Shown here piece after piece: positions 5,319 to 12,836 of a stretch of 15,380 nt of DNA. This DNA is from Candidatus Falkowbacteria bacterium CG1_02_41_21. GTDB taxonomy: Bacteria > Patescibacteriota > Patescibacteriia > Patescibacteriales > UBA12465. Under the pieces are notes generated by a model. The model was given only the letters and a program-made list of their open reading frames with translations, searched no databases and was not told where the DNA came from. The DNA lies in the NCBI GenBank assembly GCA_001871235.1, contig MNUV01000046.1:1-15380 (forward strand), read 5' to 3'. A program made the translations under genes and the position numbers. Each line of letters opens with the position of its first letter. The stretch's first letter is position 1.

Positions 5319-6118
5319 TTCGTCGCCTTTTAATATTATTAATCATTTTGTTGGTAGCGCTCGCTTACTATAAGAATGTTTATTTGGAGAATAAGAGAAA
5401 GGATAGCCAAGCCAAAATAACTGTTCGACAGGAGAAGGTGATAACTGTCATTGAGGGTTGGAATATCAAGCAGATTGATAATTACTTGGTTGAGCAGGGA
5501 GTTAAGTTGGATGGCCAGCTGGCTGATTTTAAAGTGCGAGACTATAAATCGGATTATGATTTTTTGGCTGATGCTCCGGCTGGCGCCGATTTGGAAGGCT
5601 ATCTTTTTCCCGATACCTATCGGGTTTTTGCTTCCACTACTGCTGACGATGTTGCGCAAAAAATGTTGAACAATTTTTCCTCTAAGGTTACTCCAGAAAT
5701 GCTGGCTGAAATCAGCCGGCAGAAAAAAACCCTGCATCAGATTGTCACTATGGCCTCAGTGGTGGAAAAAGAGGTTACCAGCCAAAATGATATGAAGGTG
5801 GTGGCCGGTATCTTCTGGGATCGGATTAAAAATGGCCAAGCGCTGGAATCTTGCGCTACTTTAGCCTATGTTTTAGGGGAGAATAAGATCCAATACACCT
5901 ATGAGGATACCAGGGTGAAGTCGCCTTATAATACTTACATTAATCGCGGTTTACCGCCGGGACCAATTGCCAATCCGGGGCTCAATGCTATTTCCGGCAC
6001 CATTTATCCGACTTATACCGATTATAATTATTTTTTATCTCGGTCTGATACCAAAGAAACTGTTTTTAGCAAAACTTATGAGGAGCATACTCTTAATAAA
6101 CAAAAGTATTTAAAATAG
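5306..6118 (+). CDS. mltG: Endolytic murein transglycosylase (MltG/YceG-like)
   Basis: Membrane-anchored lytic transglycosylase that cuts nascent peptidoglycan strands and so sets glycan length. The 270 residues open with a basic N-terminus (KIIRR) and one membrane helix (about 7-22), placing the catalytic part outside the membrane. A reduced LysM-like region (about 44-90) leads into the family signature LEGYLFPDTY (96-105), then ASVVEKE (150-156), whose first Glu, E154, corresponds to the catalytic Glu of E. coli MltG, and SPYNTY (206-211) with GLPPGPIANPG (215-225). It is shorter than the roughly 340 residues typical of MltG, mostly in the LysM-like part. The usual LQSDPT before the active-site cleft reads LESCAT. 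It overlaps the nucleotidyltransferase gene by 13 bases and is followed after 14 bases by the DUF3160 gene, so the three are probably one operon. Confidence 0.93.
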   Translation: MFKIIRRLLILLIILLVALAYYKNVYLENKRKDSQAKITVRQEKVITVIEGWNIKQIDNYLVEQGVKLDGQLADFKVRDYKSDYDFLADAPAGADLEGYLFPDTYRVFASTTADDVAQKMLNNFSSKVTPEMLAEISRQKKTLHQIVTMASVVEKEVTSQNDMKVVAGIFWDRIKNGQALESCATLAYVLGENKIQYTYEDTRVKSPYNTYINRGLPPGPIANPGLNAISGTIYPTYTDYNYFLSRSDTKETVFSKTYEEHTLNKQKYLK

Positions 6119-6132
6119 TTAACTCCAATATT

Positions 6133-8577
6133 ATGTTTGAAAAAGCTGAGGAAATAAAAAAGACTGTTGATTCCGCTCCTAAGGCTACCACCAGTCCCAA
6201 TTTTACCAACGCCAGATCAAATTACGTTGACAGTGATTCGGCCGGAATCGGTAAAAAAATCGCCGGTATTTTGATTTTGCTCGTGATCATCGCCATTCTC
6301 GTTTTTGGCGGTTATTTTGTTTATCAGAAGTTTATCAATAAATCGGCTTCAACTCCATCAACTTCCACGGCCCAGAGTGACGCTCAAAAACTGCAAGCCG
6401 AACTGGACCAGGCCAAGCTCACCGCTAATTTACCGAGTAATGCTGATGCCGGATCAAATGTCGCCTCTTCCACCGATTTAGGCCAGGGAATAGAATATTT
6501 AAGTTTCTCTAATTTTTATACTGAACCGGATAATTCCATGGCGGTTAATATCGATGATTATCAATTACCGCTTAACATCAAATCCGATGTTTTAAATTAT
6601 TATGACGTGGCCCGGAAGATAAATCTGGATAAAAATTTAACTGATTTAAACAATAATGGTTTTGCAGTGATTGATAATCCTTTTTCTAAAGATCCCAAGA
6701 ATCCTGATGCCAAAAGTCTAAATAATTTTTATAGCGTTTATGACACTCTAAATCGGAAACAAATTCCGACTCTCCTGACGGCCGATTTCATCACCTATTA
6801 TTACCAAAATACCATGAAAAAAGCCTTCAAAGACATTGAAGAAAACGTCTTTTATGGCAATCTATGGGATATTTCCAATCAGCTTTTTGAGACCGCCAAG
6901 AGCCGGTATAATAATCGTCTGGTGGAGGTCGGCAATATTAACGACCCGATTTTAGAGGGTGCGCGCTTAGAAATGGCTTATACGGCCACTCTCATAGAAA
7001 TTCTTAAGCCGGCCGACGGACAGATTAATACCAAGAATGATTTAAGTGATAAGAGTTTGTTCACTTTACAAGAAGTTGATGACTTCAGTTTTAACCTGCC
7101 CCAGTATTTAAAAGTGGATGTTTTAAAAGAAGTGCAGAATATCAGAGAACATAAAGTTTCCGCTAAATCACCGGTGATGCTTTATACGCGCGACTATCGC
7201 GAGTTTGTGGTGCCGGCAGAGTATAAGACTAATGCCCGACTTAATAATTTTTATCTGGCAACCCGTTGGCTCAATACGGTCTTCCCGGTTTATTATAAAA
7301 ATACGGATTGCCCCGATTGCGCTTTGGATGCGGAAGATTGGCGGATCCAGATGGTGGCCTCCGGTTATCTGGCCCAAGATGTGTTTGGCGATGATAATTT
7401 GAAAAATGAATGGGCGCGGATTTATAAAGTTCTGACTTTTTTCAAGGGTTTGCGAGATGATGTCAGTTTGGTTAACTATCGCGATGCTTTGGTGGAACTT
7501 TTTGGAACTGATTATAAGCTGGAAGAAATTTTCAGCAACAGTAACGGTCAGGCTGGTGAGAATTTTGATAAATTGCAAGACAAGATTTTAAGTTTGGAAT
7601 TCTTAGATGCTTACGGCGCCTGGGATAAGGAAGACCCGAAAAATTTCGGTAAGCTGGGGGTCAAGATGTTGGCTGATTTTTATTGGCCCAATGATTATAT
7701 CTTTTCCTCTCTGACGAGCCCGGATGTCTCCACTTATAAAGGAGGTGCGACGCCGAAAGCTACAAATACCACGGCTTGTCGTTTGGGGGGAATTTGGCAG
7801 CGTTGTTTGGGCTTCGCCTTGGATGTTATCAACTTAGTTTTCCCGATTCCGGCTCAGAACGCCTATTTTACCGAAAATACCAATTTTCAGCGCTATACCG
7901 AACAGGTGGGGCTGATCAAAAATCGTTTAGCCGCCCTAAACAACACTTGGCATAATAATAATTATTGGTCCACTTTGAAGACTATCAAAACCTCGTTGGA
8001 AAATCCGGATAATTATAAACCGGCTTTTGCGCGGAGTAGCGTTTGGGTCGGAAAGGAGACTAATCGAGCTTTGGCCACCTGGGCCAATTTACAATTGCCG
8101 GCTGATAAGTTTGGGCTGTACCAAAAATATTCTCAAGCCGATAATCTGGCCGACGGTTCCATAAAATTTCTGGAATATTCCTATGTTGAGCCTAATATTG
8201 TTTTGATCAATGAGCTCTTGGCCAATAATACCATGGTCAAAGAGATGTTCTCGGTCTTGAAAATAAATAATGAAGTCAATCAGGTGGCCATTAGTTTAAA
8301 CGATTTGGAGGCTAAACTTAAATCCTTGAAAAGCCTGATGGAAAAAGAGTTGAGCGGAGTTCAATTATCAGATGAAGATATTCAGTTTATTGATAAGACG
8401 ATTAAAGAATTTAAAGTGGACGAGAGCAGCAGTAAGACCTTCAAGATTACCGGCTTATCCGGTCGCACTCTGACCGAAGATTTGTCGGACGTGAAGCTCT
8501 TAGTTCTGGTGCAGAAGAGAGGTAATGACCTGGTCATGGCAGTGGGCCCTATCTTCAAATATTGGGAAAAGAAATAA
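6133..8577 (+). CDS. Membrane-anchored DUF3160 family protein
   Basis: An 814-residue protein of unknown function. A cytoplasmic head of about 40 residues precedes one membrane helix (about 43-66, rich in Ile/Leu/Val). A Ser/Thr/Ala/Asp-rich linker (about 70-115) then carries a large extracytoplasmic domain. The region FYSVYDTLNRKQIPTLLTADF, with the following YYYQNTMKKAFKDIEENVF, matches what I recall of DUF3160 (PF11369: yd-L-xxxxIPvfvTtDxxlhxyh with an Asp/Glu-rich helix). The rest is mostly helical. There are two cysteine pairs, C393/C396 (CPDC) and C549/C558, placed where disulfides could form outside the cell. Proteins of this kind are common in Patescibacteria; their job is unknown. 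The gene follows mltG by 14 bases and ends just before a strong hairpin, so it closes that operon. A surface or cell-envelope role is inferred from topology. Confidence 0.78.
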   Translation: MFEKAEEIKKTVDSAPKATTSPNFTNARSNYVDSDSAGIGKKIAGILILLVIIAILVFGGYFVYQKFINKSASTPSTSTAQSDAQKLQAELDQAKLTANLPSNADAGSNVASSTDLGQGIEYLSFSNFYTEPDNSMAVNIDDYQLPLNIKSDVLNYYDVARKINLDKNLTDLNNNGFAVIDNPFSKDPKNPDAKSLNNFYSVYDTLNRKQIPTLLTADFITYYYQNTMKKAFKDIEENVFYGNLWDISNQLFETAKSRYNNRLVEVGNINDPILEGARLEMAYTATLIEILKPADGQINTKNDLSDKSLFTLQEVDDFSFNLPQYLKVDVLKEVQNIREHKVSAKSPVMLYTRDYREFVVPAEYKTNARLNNFYLATRWLNTVFPVYYKNTDCPDCALDAEDWRIQMVASGYLAQDVFGDDNLKNEWARIYKVLTFFKGLRDDVSLVNYRDALVELFGTDYKLEEIFSNSNGQAGENFDKLQDKILSLEFLDAYGAWDKEDPKNFGKLGVKMLADFYWPNDYIFSSLTSPDVSTYKGGATPKATNTTACRLGGIWQRCLGFALDVINLVFPIPAQNAYFTENTNFQRYTEQVGLIKNRLAALNNTWHNNNYWSTLKTIKTSLENPDNYKPAFARSSVWVGKETNRALATWANLQLPADKFGLYQKYSQADNLADGSIKFLEYSYVEPNIVLINELLANNTMVKEMFSVLKINNEVNQVAISLNDLEAKLKSLKSLMEKELSGVQLSDEDIQFIDKTIKEFKVDESSSKTFKITGLSGRTLTEDLSDVKLLVLVQKRGNDLVMAVGPIFKYWEKK

Positions 8578-8589
8578 TCTTATAAAATG

Positions 8590-8619
8590 AAAAGAGGATG
8601 GTTTTTCCATCCTCTTTTT
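8590..8619. terminator. Strong terminator, probably bidirectional, between convergent genes
   Basis: AAAAGAGGATGG (8590-8601) pairs perfectly with CCATCCTCTTTT (8607-8618) around a T5 loop and is followed by T residues on the plus strand. It lies between the ends of the DUF3160 gene and the minus-strand gene at 8624-9046. The T-run on the minus side is interrupted, so it is stronger for plus-strand transcription. Confidence 0.88.
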
Positions 8620-8623
8620 GTTT

Positions 8624-9046
8624 CTAATTTTGTTCCAGCTTCTTTTTGGCGGCATTGACTTCTCGTCTGGTTCTGGCCGGCAAGTTTAAACGGCCGATAA
8701 AGATGCAGGTCGGCTGCGGATCGGGCTTATCAATCTTGATTACTCCGATGGTCCATTTGCCGGGCGAATCCTCGTCCTCTTTTTTTAGCGTTTCCAGTAG
8801 AACAATAACTTTCTGTCCGGGCCGAAAACTGGTTCCAACCAGATTCTCGCTACCGTTTCTGATAGTGGCGTTGTATTGGCCGCTATAAGGTTTGTTGTTG
8901 GTGGCGACACCGGATTGATGAGCGACAGGACGATTTTGGGGTGTAAAATAGGTCGTAGTGATTACCCCTTTTGTTATCCTTCCAAACAGCGCGAAGGCTC
9001 TTTTACCGACTTCTGCCGGATTTTCTGGCAACTGATTTTTCAACAT
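8624..9046 (-). CDS. Hypothetical protein, 140 residues
   Basis: I do not recognise this protein. It has no signal peptide or membrane helix. An N-terminal segment (LPENPAEVGKRAFALFGRITKGVITT) is followed by a polar region rich in Asn, Ser and Gly (about 35-65). A likely beta-rich core comes next, with GQKVIVLLETLKK, KWTIGVIKID and CIFIGRLNLP, the last two separated by a Pro-rich KPDPQP. The tail is Arg/Lys-rich (ARTRREVNAAKKKLEQN), possibly binding nucleic acid (weak inference). The frame is credible as coding: it has its own consensus-like promoter on the minus strand (9094-9122), a start about 40 bases after it, and a terminator right behind the stop. The overlapping plus-strand frames look like shadows. 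Confidence 0.65.
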   Translation of the reverse strand: MLKNQLPENPAEVGKRAFALFGRITKGVITTTYFTPQNRPVAHQSGVATNNKPYSGQYNATIRNGSENLVGTSFRPGQKVIVLLETLKKEDEDSPGKWTIGVIKIDKPDPQPTCIFIGRLNLPARTRREVNAAKKKLEQN

Positions 9047-9093
9047 GATTCTGATTATTATTAAGTTTAGAAATTTTTAAACAACTGATTATG

Positions 9094-9122
9094 ATACTAA
9101 CACGTTAATACCGGCAAGTCAA
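9094..9122 (-). promoter_or_regulatory. Minus-strand promoter of the 140-residue protein gene
   Basis: Reading the minus strand, TTGACT (9122-9117), 17 bases, then TAGTAT (9099-9094). The start site would fall near 9087, about 40 bases before the start codon. The -35 sits only 7 bases after the stop of the larger minus-strand gene. Confidence 0.6.
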
Positions 9123-9129
9123 TATCGAA

Positions 9130-11061
9130 TTAATTTAAGCTTCTGATATATTTGAAGATATAAATCTGGCCACCATCGATTTTTTGCCAGGAATCAGCGG
9201 AAAGTTTAGCTTCGGCCAATATTTTATTGAAGGCCCACCAATATTTAGGGAGAACGAAATAGGCTTCATTGACTTGAGCCAAGTCCATGGCTTTATTCAT
9301 TGTTTCTCGATTGGCTTGAACGTAAACCATGTCGAGAAAATATTGATAGAGCGGTCCGGAGGTCGGAATGGGGTAGAAATAGAGATTGTGGTAATAACGA
9401 TCAAAGCCGAAGCTCCTCAGGGCCATCGCTCCGGTTTGTTGATTGGATAAAACAATGTAAGGATTTTTAGTTTGATTTTCAATCCAGTTAACCGCCTCTT
9501 GGTCGCTTGTTGAAACGGCATAGGCCTTGGAATTATAATAATGATCTTGGCGGGGATAAGAGAAATAAAGGGAGGCGGTAATGAGAGTCGTTAGAATAAT
9601 CAACCAACTGATTTTATAAAATTTATTCTGCTCAAATATTCTGCCTGTTAAATTTCCCAACGTCAGAAGTATGGCTGGGAAAGACAATATGACCACCAGC
9701 ATTATCAGTCTTCGGGCAAAATCATTTTGTTCATAGGCGATGAGATTAAATGATAGTTGCGAGACTAAAAAATATGAACCCAAAACCGCTAGGGCAACTG
9801 AAAGCGGCGCGGTTAACTTGAAATCCTGCCGGTGGCGACGATAAGTCAGATACGCTCCGGCAAGAATCAAGAGCGTGATGATCAATTGCAGATTTTGACC
9901 GTAAAAATAGGCTAAATTTAATAACCAAGTTTCTTTATAGGGCAAGCTCAGGGTTGGGGCTAAACTTATTAAAAAACTACTATAGGAGTTTAAATTCCAG
10001 ACTAATTGCGATTGGCCCGATAAATAGAAGGCTAGAGGTAGCCCCAAAAAGGCCAGTATAGCCAGGACTAAATACCCGATTTTTATCAGACTTTTATTAA
10101 TTCTAAATTGATTGTGATTGATAATTAATAATAGGCTCAAGACCAGGGCCGGGACGCCGGCTAGGGGATGGATTAAACAAGCGGCCAGGGCCAGAACCAG
10201 GGTCAGGCGATAATTGGTGGCGCCATATAAGACGGCTAGCAGTAAAAATAAGAAGGCCAGATTTTGGGGCGTGCTAAGGATAAAAAAACTGAAAGGAATA
10301 ACTAGGGCGATTAAGAATAGCAGTTGGCGATATTTATTTTTTGAGAAGTATTTATTAATAAAATCATTTAAGGCCAAGGGTAAGAATAGGGCCGCCATTA
10401 TTGGCACTAATAATTTATCCAAAATGACTAGCGATAGCCCGGTAATTTTATGGATAATAACCAATAATCCATATTGGCCCAAATAATAGAATGGTTTCGG
10501 CTCCACGGCCCCTTGTTTGTCAATTAATTCCATGGTGGCCTGATGAATAAAAGGGTCGTAGCCATAACCGATTTTATAGATTATGACGGCGATTATGAAA
10601 GAGAACAAATAGTGGAGAGAAATTAGTATCAAGTTTAGAGAATATAATGTCTTATTGTTTTGCACTTTGATTATCAAGAACAATAGTATGGCGGTGGCCA
10701 GGGCGTAAAGAATAAAAAAATAATTAGGAATAACCGCCCAAGGAGAAACTAAAGCTTCTCCCGAACAGCTCTGCCACAAAGTATAGAGCGCCGCCAGACT
10801 GATAAGCAGATAGGAAATAATTAGAATCCAGTGTCCAATTTTTAATGATTTGATTTGGATTTTTTCTTTAGAATTATAAACAGTATTTTTCGCCACTATT
10901 TTTATAAACCCTAACCAAAAGACTAGCCCCAGAACCAGGCTGATAATAACCCCCGTCCAATTGAGGGCGTAGATTTTATAGACTCCAGCCGAAACAATAA
11001 TGACGGTTGAAAATAGTCCTAATAGGGCTTCCAGGGGTTTAGTTTTGAGGTATTTGATCAT
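9130..11061 (-). CDS. Multi-spanning membrane protein, GT-C-like glycosyltransferase candidate
   Basis: A 643-residue integral membrane protein with about a dozen hydrophobic helices and a soluble C-terminal part of about 120 residues. After the first helices comes a loop with GYDPFIHQATMELIDKQGAV, whose Asp and His (D169, H173) resemble the first extracytoplasmic loop of GT-C enzymes (PMT/STT3-like), where an acidic residue contacts the metal or lipid-linked donor. GT-C enzymes use lipid-phosphate sugars and transfer to substrates outside the membrane. The soluble tail contains NWIENQT and YIVLSNQQTGAMALRSFGF. The open frame extends to 11145, but the start at 11061 (MIKYLKTK) is preferred: the extra 28 residues would overlap the divergent gene, and an extended -10 lies directly before 11061. 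Activity is inferred; a polymerase or flippase-like role is possible. Confidence 0.62.
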   Translation of the reverse strand: MIKYLKTKPLEALLGLFSTVIIVSAGVYKIYALNWTGVIISLVLGLVFWLGFIKIVAKNTVYNSKEKIQIKSLKIGHWILIISYLLISLAALYTLWQSCSGEALVSPWAVIPNYFFILYALATAILLFLIIKVQNNKTLYSLNLILISLHYLFSFIIAVIIYKIGYGYDPFIHQATMELIDKQGAVEPKPFYYLGQYGLLVIIHKITGLSLVILDKLLVPIMAALFLPLALNDFINKYFSKNKYRQLLFLIALVIPFSFFILSTPQNLAFLFLLLAVLYGATNYRLTLVLALAACLIHPLAGVPALVLSLLLIINHNQFRINKSLIKIGYLVLAILAFLGLPLAFYLSGQSQLVWNLNSYSSFLISLAPTLSLPYKETWLLNLAYFYGQNLQLIITLLILAGAYLTYRRHRQDFKLTAPLSVALAVLGSYFLVSQLSFNLIAYEQNDFARRLIMLVVILSFPAILLTLGNLTGRIFEQNKFYKISWLIILTTLITASLYFSYPRQDHYYNSKAYAVSTSDQEAVNWIENQTKNPYIVLSNQQTGAMALRSFGFDRYYHNLYFYPIPTSGPLYQYFLDMVYVQANRETMNKAMDLAQVNEAYFVLPKYWWAFNKILAEAKLSADSWQKIDGGQIYIFKYIRSLN

Positions 11062-11067
11062 ACTATC

Positions 11068-11076
11068 ATCATAACA
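11068..11076 (-). promoter_or_regulatory. Extended -10 of the minus-strand membrane protein gene
   Basis: On the minus strand TGTTATGAT (11076-11068) is an extended -10. It ends 6 bases before the ATG, so transcription would start at or next to the start codon (a leaderless mRNA). The -35 is poor. Confidence 0.45.
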
Positions 11077-11083
11077 GAAAATA

Positions 11084-11112
11084 TTGCCAAAATAAACAGG
11101 TATTGCTAAGAT
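11084..11112 (+). promoter_or_regulatory. Promoter of the GT39-like/miaB/miaA operon
   Basis: TTGCCA (11084-11089), exactly 17 bases, then TAAGAT (11107-11112) preceded by TGC, an extended -10. The expected start site near 11119 lies after the ATG at 11114 and 4 bases before the ATG at 11123. This decides for the second start and predicts a leaderless message. Confidence 0.6.
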
Positions 11113-11122
11113 AATGATATCT

Positions 11123-12835
11123 ATGAAGTTTAAATTACCGGCCACTAAACAACTCTATGTCTGGCTTTTTATTTTAATATTAGCCATTATTTTTGTGTTG
11201 GGGGCCTCCTCCTTTAATCTCATTAACCAGGGGTCTGATTATGTTAAATTCTCCTCGCCGGATGAAACCGCCAATTATTTTTTTACCAAGGTTTATGCCA
11301 AAACTGGGACCTTAGCCATTTTTGAAAATTATAATCTTTATGCCAGTGATATCGTCCATCCGCGCAGTTTCCGCAGCGATCGGGGGTTTATGAAGCCGGT
11401 CAGTTTTTTGGGAATCATTTTGATCTTTGGTACTCTGGCTAAGATTTTTGGCCTAGGAATTATTCCTTTTCTCACTCCGATTTTTGGCGCTGTTGGCATC
11501 ATCTTCTTTTATTTATTGGTAGAAAAATTATTTTCCGGCCGGCGGATAGCTTTAATCTCTGCGGCGCTTCTAACTTTTTTTCCGATTTATATTTATTACT
11601 CGGCGCGATCGATGTTCCATAATATTTTGTTTGTGGTTTTAACCATCATCGCCCTTTATTTCTTAGTTTCTTTGTTGGAACAAAAAAATGAAGGGGAAAA
11701 GACGAAGATCAAATTTTTGTCCGGCAAATTTAATGAACGTGATTTCATTTATTCGGCTCTGACCGGGTCATTTTTCGGTTTGGCGGTGATGACCAGACTG
11801 TCGGAGTTGATTTGGTTGGCGCCGGCCTTGCTTTTGGTTTTTATTTTTTATCTTCGCCGTTTTAATCTTTTTCGTTTGGCGCTTTTAATCTTATTTTTTG
11901 GTTTGGCTCTTTTACCGATGGCTTATTGGAATCAGGCACTATATGGCTCTTTCACCGCCGGTGGCTATACGGAGATGAATCAATCGTTATCATCAATTGT
12001 GAATATCGGTCACAGCGGCTTATCCGTGAGTGAGGCGGCCAAGAAAGTCGGTCACACCATTTTCTATTTCGGTTTTAATCCCCAACAATCTCTGACCATG
12101 TTTTATAATTATGTGGTATTGATGTTCCCTTGGCTGGTGGCTCTCGCCAGCTTGGGCTTTATTTGGTTAGCAGCCAGTTGGCGGAAGTTTAAGAAAAAAT
12201 ACTTGGTTTATCTTTTAACCTGGATTTTGTTGTCGGCCATTTTGATTTTATATTACGGTTCCTGGAAATTTACTGACAATCCCGATCCGCGGCGCTTTAC
12301 CATCGGTAATTCTTATACTCGTTATTGGTTGCCGGTTTACTTGGGGGCCATGCCTTTAGCCGCTTATTTTATTGATCGTTTTAGCCAGTGGTTTAGTCGG
12401 AAGCGAAATTGGTTGAGTCATATTTTTTCGTTTGTTATAATTTTCGCGGTTTTTCTACATTCCGTAATTTTTGTGCTGTTCGGTTCGGAAGAGGGCCTAG
12501 TCAATGTCACTTATAGTAATCGAGCTGACAAAGATTTATATGAACAAGTATTGGCTTTTACTCCGCCTCAATCGGTTATTATCACTAAATATCACGACAA
12601 AGTTCTATTCCCGGATCGGCGCGTTTTAATGGGACTTTTAACCGATGACAAAATGAATGAAATTTATGGCCGCCTGGCTAAAGTCGCACCACTGTATTAT
12701 TTAAATTTTCAATTCACGCCCGCCGACTTTAATTATCTGAAGACGAGTAAATTAGTTCAGTTCGGGTTGGATTTGGAATTGGTTAAGGTGATTAATAAAG
12801 ATTTTGCTTTGTATAAATTGAATTTGATCAAGTAG
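11123..12835 (+). CDS. GT39/ArnT-like membrane glycosyltransferase
   Basis: A 570-residue multi-pass membrane protein of the GT-C fold (glycosyltransferase family 39-like). Helix 1 covers about 12-28. The first outside loop contains SSPDETANYFF with the acidic pair D47-E48, where PMT/ArnT enzymes keep the catalytic acidic residue, followed by HPRSFRSDRGFMKPVSFLGI. Then come some ten helices and a soluble tail of about 110 residues. Such enzymes move a sugar from a polyprenyl-phosphate carrier onto a protein or lipid outside the membrane. The ATG at 11123 is chosen over 11114 because of the promoter position. It is divergent from another GT-C-like gene across about 60 bases and runs directly into miaB with a 1-base gap. 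The donor and acceptor cannot be told. The function is reasonably sure at fold level only. Confidence 0.7.
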   Translation: MKFKLPATKQLYVWLFILILAIIFVLGASSFNLINQGSDYVKFSSPDETANYFFTKVYAKTGTLAIFENYNLYASDIVHPRSFRSDRGFMKPVSFLGIILIFGTLAKIFGLGIIPFLTPIFGAVGIIFFYLLVEKLFSGRRIALISAALLTFFPIYIYYSARSMFHNILFVVLTIIALYFLVSLLEQKNEGEKTKIKFLSGKFNERDFIYSALTGSFFGLAVMTRLSELIWLAPALLLVFIFYLRRFNLFRLALLILFFGLALLPMAYWNQALYGSFTAGGYTEMNQSLSSIVNIGHSGLSVSEAAKKVGHTIFYFGFNPQQSLTMFYNYVVLMFPWLVALASLGFIWLAASWRKFKKKYLVYLLTWILLSAILILYYGSWKFTDNPDPRRFTIGNSYTRYWLPVYLGAMPLAAYFIDRFSQWFSRKRNWLSHIFSFVIIFAVFLHSVIFVLFGSEEGLVNVTYSNRADKDLYEQVLAFTPPQSVIITKYHDKVLFPDRRVLMGLLTDDKMNEIYGRLAKVAPLYYLNFQFTPADFNYLKTSKLVQFGLDLELVKVINKDFALYKLNLIK

Positions 12836-12836
12836 C

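Noticed and set aside
8646..9064. Plus-strand open frames opposite the 140-residue protein
   Set aside because: Low-complexity, no promoter, no family features; they look like shadows of the minus-strand gene.
11114..11122. ATG at 11114 as start of the GT39-like gene
   Set aside because: It lies only 1 base after the -10 box, before the likely transcription start; ATG 11123 is preferred.
11062..11145. The 28-residue N-terminal extension of the minus-strand membrane protein
   Set aside because: It overlaps the start of the divergent gene and lies upstream of a good extended -10; the start at 11061 fits better.
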